From: DASQHM01 sp035632095
GTDB taxonomy: Bacteria; Pseudomonadota; Alphaproteobacteria; Ferrovibrionales; Ferrovibrionaceae
Direction of reading: 5' to 3'
DNA: 20,529 bases
Assembly: GCA_035632095.1 (NCBI GenBank)
Contig: DASQHM010000179.1
Location: 1 to 20,529 of the forward strand
The position numbers were made by a program, and so were the translations under genes. This document shows, one piece after another, positions 1 through 6,864 of the stretch (position 1 is the stretch's first letter; each line of letters begins with the position of its first letter). Below the pieces are notes generated by a model, which was given only the letters and a program-made list of their open reading frames with translations, had not been told where the DNA came from and made no database searches.

Positions 1-705
1 GAACAACGCGATGAGGAAGCCCCAGGCGCCTTCGCGATATCCCTTGCGCGCCACGTAGCACTTCCAGAAGCGCGAGAACACCCGCTGGATGTTGTGGCCG
101 AGCGTGCCGATGTCCCCGCTTGCCCTAAGATCGGCGGCGCGCGCCGTGGTGTAGCGGTCCAGCCGGCGGATCATGTCCGAAATGTCGCGATCGACCAGAT
201 GCTCCATGGGCGAGCGCAGGAAACGCTTCGGGCCTTGCAGTTCCAGCTTGGGGTGGATGCGCTGCCCGCCCCAGCGTTTCGCGCCGCGCGAGAAAAGGCG
301 CGGCGCCGCGCTGACGCCCCATTGCGCGCCCCAGCCGTACCGTACCAGCCTTTGGCCGATATAATTGTCGAACGGAATGAGGAAGTATCCTGGTGAAGCT
401 GTTTGGATGGTCGCGCGCACTTCGGCCGCGAGTTCGGGCGAAACGCGTTCGTCGGCGTCCACCTCCAAGATCCAATCGCCGGAGCACGCGTCGATGCCGC
501 CGTTGCGGCGATCGCCTTCGATCGGCCAGGAGCCGACCACCAGGCGCGCGCCGGCGGCATGCGCGATATCCGCCGAGCGGTCCGTGCAGCGGTCGAGCAC
601 CACGATGATTTCATCGGCGAAGGTAAGGCGCGACAGACATTCGGCGAGTTGCCGCTCCTCGTTGTGGGCCACCACCAGAGCCGACAAGCGTCGCGTCGCC
701 GTCAT
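1..705 (-). CDS. Family 2 glycosyltransferase (LPS core type), 3' end beyond window
   Basis: The frame is open from an ATG at 705 to the left edge, giving 235 visible residues with no stop, so the gene is cut by the window. It looks like a GT-A fold, family 2 glycosyltransferase that moves a sugar from a nucleotide donor to a lipopolysaccharide or capsule acceptor at the inner face of the membrane. Visible marks are the N-terminal VVAHNEE (residues 11-17), DEIIVVLDRCTDRS (31-44), and the metal/nucleotide-binding D83-A-D85-E86. The later KGYREGAWGF stretch near the left edge is typical of the WaaE/KdtX-like subgroup. The start codon overlaps the stop of the upstream heptosyltransferase-like gene (ATGA), so the two are probably translated together. 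Donor and acceptor sugars cannot be read from the sequence. Confidence 0.88.
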   Translation of the reverse strand, partial: MTATRRLSALVVAHNEERQLAECLSRLTFADEIIVVLDRCTDRSADIAHAAGARLVVGSWPIEGDRRNGGIDACSGDWILEVDADERVSPELAAEVRATIQTASPGYFLIPFDNYIGQRLVRYGWGAQWGVSAAPRLFSRGAKRWGGQRIHPKLELQGPKRFLRSPMEHLVDRDISDMIRRLDRYTTARAADLRASGDIGTLGHNIQRVFSRFWKCYVARKGYREGAWGFLIALF

Positions 706-1661
706 GCGGCCTCCCGCACGCGCCGCCACAGGACTTCGGCCGCGGCAATCACGCTGTCCACCGTCAAACTAGCCATGTAGCTGTCGTGCTTGCGGTAATC
801 GTAGCCCGGGCGATGCAGGATCTGATCGTAGCTTTCCGGCGTGCGAACCGCTGCGGCGTTGGCGCCCCAGGGCCCGTAAAGCTCCTCGCGGCTCGGGCCG
901 AACAGTCCGAGCGTCGGGATACCGCTGGCCGCCGCCATATGCATCAGGCCGCTATCATTGCCGATGTAGAACGCGCAGCGCTCAAGGCAAGCGTAGGCCG
1001 TTAGCAGCCCGATGCCGCCGACCAGGTCGATGCGCCGCGATTCCGCAATGGTGGCGAGCACAGGCTCGGCCGCGATCCGCTCGTTGTCTGCGCCGAAGAC
1101 GGCCACGCGGGCCCCGGGCATCATGCCGCCCGGCGCGGTGATGCGGCGCACGGTTTCTGCGAAGCTCTGCGCCGGCCACTGCTTGCCGCCCCAATTCGCC
1201 GTCGGCCCGATCGCCAGCACCGGGCCGCCGTCCGGCACCAATCGGCGCGCTTCGGAGCGATCTCGTTCGCTTGTCCAGAGTTTCGGCGACGGCGCGTTTG
1301 CCAACCCGAGCACGCGAGCGAGGCGCTCGACCTGATGGCCGTGTGCGCCTGCGGACGACAACATGCGTCGGTCTCGCGCTATCAATAAATACGCCAGCGC
1401 CGAGCCTCGCACATCCACGACCAAGTCCCAGGCATTGCCGACCGTCTGCGTCCAGAGGCGCAGCCAATGGAGCGCGTAGCGCCGCTTGGGCACCGCGATG
1501 ACGCGCGCCACGTTCGGCGCGCCCGCGAAGAGCGCGGCTGGGGCAGGTCCGCAGGCCACGGTCACGCGAGCCTCCGGATGCTCGGCAGCGATGTGAGCCA
1601 GCAGGCCGGTCGAAAGCACGGCATCGCCGATTCGGTTCGAGGTAACGAACAGTACGTTCAT
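702..1661 (-). CDS. Family 9 glycosyltransferase (ADP-heptose:LPS heptosyltransferase-like)
   Basis: This is a 319-residue GT-B enzyme of the WaaC/WaaF/WaaQ family, which adds heptose or a related sugar to the LPS core in the cytoplasm. The N-terminal SNRIGDAVLSTGLL (residues 8-21) carries the family's conserved Asp (D13). The C-terminal half has IGPTANWGGKQWP (151-163) and the nucleotide-sugar-binding loop IGNDSGLMH (233-241), followed by GLFGPS. The length fits the family (about 320-350). The ATG at 1661 is the only sensible start; the ATG at 1670 on this strand is out of frame and stops at once. The ribosome-binding site is weak. It overlaps the downstream family 2 glycosyltransferase by 4 bases. 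The exact sugar is unknown, so no gene symbol is given. Confidence 0.9.
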   Translation of the reverse strand: MNVLFVTSNRIGDAVLSTGLLAHIAAEHPEARVTVACGPAPAALFAGAPNVARVIAVPKRRYALHWLRLWTQTVGNAWDLVVDVRGSALAYLLIARDRRMLSSAGAHGHQVERLARVLGLANAPSPKLWTSERDRSEARRLVPDGGPVLAIGPTANWGGKQWPAQSFAETVRRITAPGGMMPGARVAVFGADNERIAAEPVLATIAESRRIDLVGGIGLLTAYACLERCAFYIGNDSGLMHMAAASGIPTLGLFGPSREELYGPWGANAAAVRTPESYDQILHRPGYDYRKHDSYMASLTVDSVIAAAEVLWRRVREAA

Positions 1662-1710
1662 GGCGTCATTTCGGGGATTCCGTGGGCGGTTATACGTCGC
1701 CCGGCCCGAA

Positions 1711-1772
1711 GTGCCAAGCTTTCAGCAGGCCCGAGGCCCGCCGGCACGGCTTGCCAAGCCCGAGCTTGGCAC
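1711..1772. repeat. Three-part inverted repeat with two mutually exclusive hairpins
   Basis: In the 150-base gap between the divergent GT9 and ygfZ genes, GTGCCAAGCT (1711-1720) is perfectly complementary to AGCTTGGCAC (1763-1772). A second copy of its core, TGCCAAGC (1752-1759), can pair instead with GCTTGGCA (1764-1771) around the 4-base loop CCGA. The two structures compete for the same 3' strand. The short hairpin is followed by ATATTTCT, a weak T-rich stretch, and lies 40 bases before the ygfZ start. It may be an attenuator-like leader, a terminator, or a dispersed palindromic repeat. Confidence 0.7.
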
Positions 1773-1811
1773 ATATTTCTAGTGCGGCATCCTTTCGCGA
1801 ATGGCTGGACG

Positions 1812-2711
1812 ATGAGCGAAGCGAGACTGACGGCGCTGGAAGACCGCGGGACGATTGCCGTGCGCGGCGCCGATGCGCGCGACTTTCTCCAGGGGTTGAT
1901 CTCCAACGACGTCGCCAAGACTGGACCGAACCGCGCGATCTATGCGGCGCTCCTGACGCCGCAGGGCAAGTTCCTGCACGACTTCTTCGTCGTGGCTTTG
2001 GGCGATGCCCTGCTTCTGGATTGCGAGGGACCGCGGGCGGGGGACCTGTTGCGGCGGCTTCGCATGTATAAGCTCCGCGCCAAGATCGACCTGGCGGACG
2101 CTTCGACGGAATACCGGATCGGGGTGGCTTGGGGTGACGACGCACTCTCGCGGCTCGGCGTGCCGGCGGAGGCCGGGCGGGCCGTAGCCATCGATGGCGG
2201 CGTCGCCTATGCGGATCCGCGGCTTCTCGCCCTCGGCGGCCGTTTCATTCTGCCCAGGGACCGGTTTGACTCTGCCGTCGCTCGGTTCGGCTTCGCGCGC
2301 GGAACGACGGCGGAATACGACGCGCTGCGCCTCAGTCTCGGAGTGCCGGACGGCAGCCGCGACGTTCCGGTGGACAAGGCTTTCCTGCTCGAGAGCAATT
2401 TCGAGGAGCTGAACGGCGTCGATTTCAAAAAGGGCTGTTACGTCGGCCAGGAGCTGACCGCCCGCACCAAGCATCGCGGCGTCGTGCGGAAGCGCCTGTT
2501 CCGGGTCGACATCGACGGACCATTGCCGGCGCCGGGCACGCCGATCATGCGCGGCGACAAGGAAGCCGGGACCATACGTTCGGGCGTCGGTCGGACCGCA
2601 ATCGCATTGATCCGCCTGGAGGACTACCAGGCGGCGCTCGAAAGCGGGCAAAAGCTGACGGCCGACGGCGTGAACGTTACGCCGATCAAGCCGAGCTGGG
2701 TCAATTTCTGA
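1812..2711 (+). CDS. ygfZ: YgfZ/GcvT-family folate-binding Fe-S cluster protein
   Basis: A 299-residue protein of the YgfZ (IBA57/CAF17) family, which binds tetrahydrofolate and supports assembly or repair of iron-sulfur enzymes such as MiaB, especially under oxidative stress. The signature K207-G-C209-Y-V-G-Q-E is intact, including the conserved Cys209, and is followed by TARTKHRGVVRKRL. The N-terminus (SEARLTALEDRG, then GADARDFLQGLISNDV) matches the usual start of the family, which places the start at the ATG at 1812. The open frame continues upstream, but that part overlaps the antisense glycosyltransferase and carries no family sequence. Only a weak TGGA lies before the ATG. tag follows 7 bases after the stop, so the two are probably one operon. 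The neighbouring folA and thyA are also folate genes. Confidence 0.93.
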   Translation: MSEARLTALEDRGTIAVRGADARDFLQGLISNDVAKTGPNRAIYAALLTPQGKFLHDFFVVALGDALLLDCEGPRAGDLLRRLRMYKLRAKIDLADASTEYRIGVAWGDDALSRLGVPAEAGRAVAIDGGVAYADPRLLALGGRFILPRDRFDSAVARFGFARGTTAEYDALRLSLGVPDGSRDVPVDKAFLLESNFEELNGVDFKKGCYVGQELTARTKHRGVVRKRLFRVDIDGPLPAPGTPIMRGDKEAGTIRSGVGRTAIALIRLEDYQAALESGQKLTADGVNVTPIKPSWVNF

Positions 2712-2718
2712 GGCCGGA

Positions 2719-3291
2719 ATGACGGACGGACGGAAGCGCTGCCACTGGGTCTCCGAGGATCCGGTCTATATCGCCTATCACGACCACGAATGGGGCGTGC
2801 CGGAACACGATGACCGCGCCCTGTTCGAGAAGCTGATCCTCGACGGATTTCAGGCCGGACTGTCCTGGATCACCATCCTGCGCAAACGGGACAATTTCCG
2901 GCGCGCGTTCGACGGCTTCCAGCCGGAAAAAATCGCGCGGTATCGTCCGGCGAAGATCGAGAAGCTGATGAACGATACGGGCATAGTACGCAATCGCGCC
3001 AAGATCGAAGGGACTGTCAAGAGTGCCCGCGCCTATCTCGATCTTGTGGAGCAGCATGGCAGCTTCGACCGATACCTCTGGCATTTCACCGGCGGCGAGA
3101 CGCGCGTCAACCGCTGGACGCATATGAAACAGATCCCGGTCGAGACGGCGGAGAGCCGCGCCATGTCCAAAGCACTGCGCGAGGCCGGCTTCAGCTTCGT
3201 CGGCCCGACGATCGTGTACGCCTTCATGCAAGCCGTCGGAATGGTCAACGACCACGTCGTCACCTGCTTCCGCCATGGCGAAGTGCGATGA
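2719..3291 (+). CDS. tag: DNA-3-methyladenine glycosylase I
   Basis: A 190-residue helix-hairpin-helix DNA glycosylase that removes 3-methyladenine from alkylated DNA and starts base-excision repair. The sequence closely follows E. coli Tag: CHWVSEDPVYIAYHDHEWG, then QAGLSWITILRKRDNFR, GIVRNRAKI and GFSFVGPTIVYAFMQAVGMVNDHVV. The four zinc-snap ligands of the family are present as Cys8, His21, His179 and Cys183. The start at 2719 is preceded by GAGG, which overlaps the ygfZ stop codon, supporting coupled translation. It converges on the lipoprotein gene, with 9 bases between the ends. Confidence 0.96.
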   Translation: MTDGRKRCHWVSEDPVYIAYHDHEWGVPEHDDRALFEKLILDGFQAGLSWITILRKRDNFRRAFDGFQPEKIARYRPAKIEKLMNDTGIVRNRAKIEGTVKSARAYLDLVEQHGSFDRYLWHFTGGETRVNRWTHMKQIPVETAESRAMSKALREAGFSFVGPTIVYAFMQAVGMVNDHVVTCFRHGEVR

Positions 3292-3300
3292 GGGTGACGC

Positions 3301-3852
3301 CTACTTGAGCGGACGGACCGAGATGGCCGACCCCGATGCCGGCGGGGGCGCCTGCATGTCGTCGGGGCGCAACGCGCCCGTGCCTGTGCCGGTCACGCTG
3401 CCGCTGCCGCCGGCGACCGGGCGGCCGTTGGTGGTCGGCGCAATGACCATCTCGACATTGGAGCCGAACAGCGTGCGCGGCGAGACCTGGATGGTGGCGA
3501 CCCGCGCGCCGCGCATATAGGTCATCACGCTTGTCGACGCGCGGAACACCGATAGTTCGGTCCAACCGGAGTTCGGCATTTCGCGGCGGAAATAGTCGAC
3601 CATGTCCGGCGCGCTGGAGTTGATGGTATAGACCAGTCGCCCGCTCATGCGCTCGCCCTCGCCCAAAACGATCGTGTCGCCGTTGTTCACATCGTAGCCG
3701 CGCGGCAACGGCAGATCGGTGATCTGCGCGACTTGATTGTTGGTGGGATTGGCGTCGTCCGACAGATTGCTGCATGCGCCGAGTGCAAGCAGCGCGATCG
3801 CGCCGACCGCTAGATAGCCGGCCGACACGTGTGATCTGGTTCTATTAGGCAT
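3301..3852 (-). CDS. Small predicted lipoprotein, conserved hypothetical
   Basis: A 183-residue protein with a classic lipoprotein signal peptide: basic N-terminus (MPNRTRSH), hydrophobic core AGYLAVGAIALLAL, and lipobox L24-G-A-C27. The mature protein should therefore be lipidated at Cys27 and anchored to a membrane facing the periplasm. The mature part has no motif I recognise. It contains a compact segment (GEGERMSGRLVYTINSS, then MVDYFRREMPNSGW) and a Gly/Ser/Thr/Pro-rich C-terminal tail that looks disordered. The middle has a YFRREMP/GWT pattern seen in small Rhizobiales envelope proteins, but that is recall and not proof. A CGGAG stretch 10 bases before the ATG can serve as ribosome-binding site. 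Function unknown. Confidence 0.85.
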   Translation of the reverse strand: MPNRTRSHVSAGYLAVGAIALLALGACSNLSDDANPTNNQVAQITDLPLPRGYDVNNGDTIVLGEGERMSGRLVYTINSSAPDMVDYFRREMPNSGWTELSVFRASTSVMTYMRGARVATIQVSPRTLFGSNVEMVIAPTTNGRPVAGGSGSVTGTGTGALRPDDMQAPPPASGSAISVRPLK

Positions 3853-3860
3853 GAATGGCG

Positions 3861-3893
3861 CTCCGTCGCGGAGACCGGCCGCCCCTTCCGGTC
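3861..3893. other. Two adjacent hairpins in the leader of the lipoprotein gene
   Basis: CTCCG(TCG)CGGAG spans 3861-3873, and GACCGG(9 bases)CCGGTC spans 3873-3893. On the minus strand both fall within 45 bases upstream of the lipoprotein ATG, and the first one covers its likely ribosome-binding site. They could affect translation. The rest of the 162-base gap to the MFS gene shows no clear promoter or gene. Confidence 0.35.
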
Positions 3894-4014
3894 AGGATAG
3901 CCGCACCCTAAGGCGATTCGGGCAAGCTTGAACAGCACTGCCTCATTGTTTTCGATTGGCCGCCGAATAAACCGCCGACATAAGATCGTGGGCAAAATCA
4001 TTCATCGGGTGCGC

Positions 4015-5202
4015 ATGCCCGCCCGTCCCAATCGCCTGCTGCCGCTGCTAGGCCTGCTGATAATCCTGGCGATCATCTCGACCACGCTCTACGTGCCGTC
4101 GATGCCTGCCATGGCGCGGGCGTTCCATACCGACATCGCAGCCATCCAGCTCACCTTAACGGCGTTCCTGATCCCTTACGCATTCGGCCAATTGATCCAC
4201 GGGCCGCTGTCGGACCGACTCGGTAGGCGTCCAATTCTGTTTGCCGGCCTTGGCCTCGCCGGCGTCGCCTCTCTGGCCTGCGCCTTGGCGCCGGACATTC
4301 GCTTTTTGATCGCGGCGCGAGTCGTGCAGGGCGCGGGCGCGTGCGCCGGCGTGGTGGTCTCGCGCGCGGTGGTGCGCGACCTGTTCGCCCGCGAGCAGGC
4401 GGCGCGCGCCAATTCGGTCATCGGCGCCGCCGTGGCGGCGGCACCAGCGCTCGGACCGGTGCTCGGCGGCCAGCTCGAGGTGACCTTCGGCTGGCGTTCG
4501 AGCTTCATTTTTCTGGCGGCCGCCTCGGCCCTCATCATGGCATTCGCCTGGCGTCAATTGCCGGAAACCAATCCGCGCAAGGTGGGCATCACCAGCGCCC
4601 GCGGCTTGCTGGAGGGTTATCGGCTGCTGCTGGCGTCGCCGCCTTTCTGGGCCTACGCCTTCGTCATTTCCGGCATCTTTGCCGGCTTGTTCGCCTTCAC
4701 CACCGGCGCGCCCGTGCTGGTCATCGACAAATTGGGCTTCGGGCCGGATATTTACGGCGCGTTCGCCGCCTTGCCGACGCTCGGTTCGCTGCTCGGCAGC
4801 ATCCTGTCGAATGCATTGACGGTGCGGATCGGCATGGACCGGCTTGTGCTGCTCGGCAGCATCGTCTATGCGGGAGCCGGCGCCATCATGGCGCTGATCG
4901 CCCTGTCGGGGACTTTGAGCATCGCGGCGCTGTTCGGTCCGATGATCGTCTTTACGCTCGGCCTCGGTCTCGCCCTGCCCAATGCGCTGGCCGGCGTGGT
5001 GAGCATCCATCCCAATTTCGCCGGATCGGCGGCCGCGCTCACCGGCTGCCTGCAGATGACTTGCGGCGCGCTCGGAACCTTGGCCGTGTTGTCGCTGCCC
5101 GGAACCTCGGCCGTGTCCCTCGCGCTCGTGATCGCGACAGCCGGTCTCACCGGCCTGTTGGGCTGGCTGGCGCTCGGACGCGATCAAGCACGACGAAGCT
5201 GA
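4015..5202 (+). CDS. Bcr/CflA-family MFS drug efflux transporter
   Basis: A 395-residue, 12-helix inner-membrane protein of the major facilitator superfamily, Bcr/CflA (DHA1) subgroup, which exports drugs or small metabolites using the proton gradient. It shows the subgroup's first-helix motif TTLYVPSMP (23-31), motif A in the loop after helix 2 (G63-PLSDRLGRR-P73), and antiporter motif C in helix 5 (APALGPVLGG, 143-152). The length is normal for the family. The ATG at 4015 is chosen because the first membrane helix begins just after it; an upstream TTG at 3928 would add a basic, non-homologous stretch. The 3' end runs 56 bases into folA on the other strand. The substrate cannot be predicted. 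Confidence 0.9.
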   Translation: MPARPNRLLPLLGLLIILAIISTTLYVPSMPAMARAFHTDIAAIQLTLTAFLIPYAFGQLIHGPLSDRLGRRPILFAGLGLAGVASLACALAPDIRFLIAARVVQGAGACAGVVVSRAVVRDLFAREQAARANSVIGAAVAAAPALGPVLGGQLEVTFGWRSSFIFLAAASALIMAFAWRQLPETNPRKVGITSARGLLEGYRLLLASPPFWAYAFVISGIFAGLFAFTTGAPVLVIDKLGFGPDIYGAFAALPTLGSLLGSILSNALTVRIGMDRLVLLGSIVYAGAGAIMALIALSGTLSIAALFGPMIVFTLGLGLALPNALAGVVSIHPNFAGSAAALTGCLQMTCGALGTLAVLSLPGTSAVSLALVIATAGLTGLLGWLALGRDQARRS

Positions 5203-5671
5203 ACTCGAGCGGTGCCGGCTCGGTCTGGGAGTGCCTTTCGCGCGAGCGCTCGACCCATTCCGCCGGATCGATCTCCGGAAATGCGGTGTCGCCGGCGACG
5301 TCGGCATGCACTTCCGTCAGATAGAGGCGGTCCGCATAGGGCAAGGCGGCCGCATAGATGCGCCCGCCGCCGATCACCATGACCTCCCGGTCCGGCATGA
5401 GTCGTGTGGCGGCCTCCAGTGCCGCTCTTATGTCTGCAACCACGGTCGCGCCCGGTAGGCTCAATGCCGGGTCGCGGCTCACCACGATATTTTGGCGGCC
5501 TGGCAATGGCTTGCCGATCGACAGCCAGGTCTTTCGGCCCATCACCACGGGCTTCCCCATGGTCTGCGCCTTGAAATACCGCAAGTCGGCCGGGATGCGC
5601 CAGGGCAAGCCGCCGTTGCGGCCGATCACGCGGTTCCGCGACATGGCGGCGATCAAGGCAATCGACGCCAC
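5147..5671 (-). CDS. folA: Dihydrofolate reductase
   Basis: A 174-residue enzyme that reduces dihydrofolate to tetrahydrofolate with NADPH, regenerating the cofactor oxidised by thymidylate synthase. Family marks are IGRNGGLPWRIPADLRYFK, with the catalytic acid at Asp29 (equivalent to Asp27 in E. coli), TMGKPVVMGRKTW, SIGKPLPGRQNIVVSR, and VIGGGRIYAAALPYADRLYLT. The start is a GTG at 5671, giving the usual N-terminus (ASIALIAAMSRNRVIG); no ATG upstream fits. The ribosome-binding site is poor, but thyA ends only 14 bases upstream, so this is the second gene of a thyA-folA operon. The last 56 bases overlap the 3' end of the MFS gene, which adds a C-terminal tail of about 10 residues rich in Arg/Ala/Pro. 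Confidence 0.96.
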   Translation of the reverse strand: MASIALIAAMSRNRVIGRNGGLPWRIPADLRYFKAQTMGKPVVMGRKTWLSIGKPLPGRQNIVVSRDPALSLPGATVVADIRAALEAATRLMPDREVMVIGGGRIYAAALPYADRLYLTEVHADVAGDTAFPEIDPAEWVERSRERHSQTEPAPLEFSFVVLDRVRAPASPTGR

Positions 5672-5685
5672 GGCCGGGCCCGCCG

Positions 5686-6480
5686 CTAGACCGCGACCGC
5701 CGCCGCGATATGAGGATGCGCTTGATACCCGACCAGCCGGAAATCCTCGTAGCCGAAGCCGAAAATGTCAGTCACGGCCGGATTGATCTCCATGCGCGGC
5801 AACGGGTAGGGCTTGCGCGTGAGCTGCAGGTCGGCTTGCTCGAGATGGTTGCTGTAGAGGTGCGCGTCGCCGAGCGTGTGCACGAATTCGCCCGGACGAT
5901 AGCCGGTCACCTGCGCCACCATCATGGTGAGCAGCGCATAGGACGCGATATTGAACGGCACGCCGAGAAAGATGTCGGCGCTGCGCTGATAGAGCTGGCA
6001 CGAGAGACGCCCGCCGCCAACATAGAACTGGAAAAGGCAATGGCACGGCGGCAGTGCCATCTGGTTGACCTCCGCCACGTTCCACGCGCTGACGATGAGC
6101 CGGCGCGAATCGGGATTCTTCCGGATCTGCGCGATCACCTCGGCGATCTGGTCGATGTGCCCGCCGCCGGGCTTCGGCCATGAGCGCCACTGATGGCCAT
6201 AGATCGGACCGAGTTCGCCGTCGGTATCCGCCCAATCGTCCCAAATGCTGACGCCGTTCTCTTTCAGATAGGCGACGTTCGTATCACCGCGCAGAAACCA
6301 CAGCAGCTCATGAACGATCGACTTGAGATGCAGCTTCTTGGTCGTGGTGAGCGGAAATCCGGCCTCGAGATCGAAACGCATTTGGTAACCAAACACGCTC
6401 AGCGTCCCGGTGCCGGTCCGATCCTGCTTGGGCAGCCCGCGACTCCGAACGTGTCTCATAAGATCATGATATTGCTGCAT
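5686..6480 (-). CDS. thyA: Thymidylate synthase
   Basis: A 264-residue enzyme, the same length as E. coli ThyA, that makes dTMP from dUMP using 5,10-methylene-tetrahydrofolate and releases dihydrofolate for FolA. The active-site segment PPCHCLFQFYV carries the nucleophile Cys146. Also visible are DRTGTGTLSVFG (Arg21 phosphate-binding region), SIVHELLWFLRGDTN, RRLIVSAWNV, SADIFLGVPFNIASYALL and DAHLYSNH. The start at the ATG at 6480 (MQQYHDLMRH) matches the family N-terminus; a GTG five codons upstream (6495) would add five residues and is the alternative. It is divergent from ssrA across about 120 bases that contain the ssrA promoter. Confidence 0.97.
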   Translation of the reverse strand: MQQYHDLMRHVRSRGLPKQDRTGTGTLSVFGYQMRFDLEAGFPLTTTKKLHLKSIVHELLWFLRGDTNVAYLKENGVSIWDDWADTDGELGPIYGHQWRSWPKPGGGHIDQIAEVIAQIRKNPDSRRLIVSAWNVAEVNQMALPPCHCLFQFYVGGGRLSCQLYQRSADIFLGVPFNIASYALLTMMVAQVTGYRPGEFVHTLGDAHLYSNHLEQADLQLTRKPYPLPRMEINPAVTDIFGFGYEDFRLVGYQAHPHIAAAVAV

Positions 6481-6569
6481 ATTCTTGGCCGCCACATTGC
6501 ATCGTCGAGACTCGGAGCCGGGCCGGTACTTTAACGTGGGGCGAAGACCGGCGCCATACGCCCTCGACC

Positions 6570-6598
6570 TTCAAAAAGCCGTCGACTTCGCTTATATA
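6570..6598 (+). promoter_or_regulatory. Likely ssrA promoter
   Basis: TTCAAA (6570-6575) and TATATA (6593-6598) are separated by 17 bases, a sigma70-like arrangement. It would start transcription near 6604-6606, just before the first hairpin of the tmRNA acceptor piece. This is inferred from sequence only. Confidence 0.5.
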
Positions 6599-6817
6599 AG
6601 GAGCGCCGGGAAACCGGCTATGGCGATAAACATCGATCGGAATAAGCGATACGGACCCGGGGGCAGTACCCGGCGCCTCCACCAAAAACGCCGCTGCGGC
6701 CTGAATCGTGTCGCAGGCAGGCGCGCTTTTGCTGGGGGCGAATCAGGATCGACGTGCGTGGTAAAGGGTCGACTTTTGCCCGGTATGATACCGCCGTTAT
6801 CGGGTCAAACCACAAGT

Positions 6818-6850
6818 GCCAACGATAACACCGTTGCACTCGCTGCTTAA
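6818..6850 (+). other. ssrA: tmRNA tag reading frame (ANDNTVALAA, stop TAA)
   Basis: The resume codon is GCC at 6818, preceded by AAGT, similar to the AGT that comes before resume codons in other tmRNAs. The frame reads ANDNTVALAA and then TAA. The ANDN start is the usual beginning of Rhizobiales tags, where SspB docks, and the ALAA end is the ClpX/ClpP recognition signal. The Ala carried by tmRNA itself would come before it in the finished protein. Confidence 0.88.
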
Positions 6851-6864
6851 CATCTAAGCAAGCG

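Noticed and set aside
1467..1811. In-frame 5' extension of ygfZ (115 codons)
   Set aside because: It overlaps the GT9 gene on the other strand and the hairpin region, and YgfZ homology begins only at 1812.
4156..5307. Minus-strand open frame of 383 codons
   Set aside because: It is antisense to the MFS transporter and runs into folA in another frame; low-complexity Arg/Gln/Gly composition.
6485..6600. A tRNA gene upstream of ssrA
   Set aside because: Short G/C-rich complementary pieces are present but there is no cloverleaf, T-loop or anticodon arm. The region is better explained as the thyA/ssrA divergent promoter.
6464..6850. Open frames on both strands across the thyA-ssrA gap
   Set aside because: They overlap the tmRNA, and the only meaningful peptide in them is the tag at the end of the plus-strand frame. 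No ribosome-binding site or protein family supports them.
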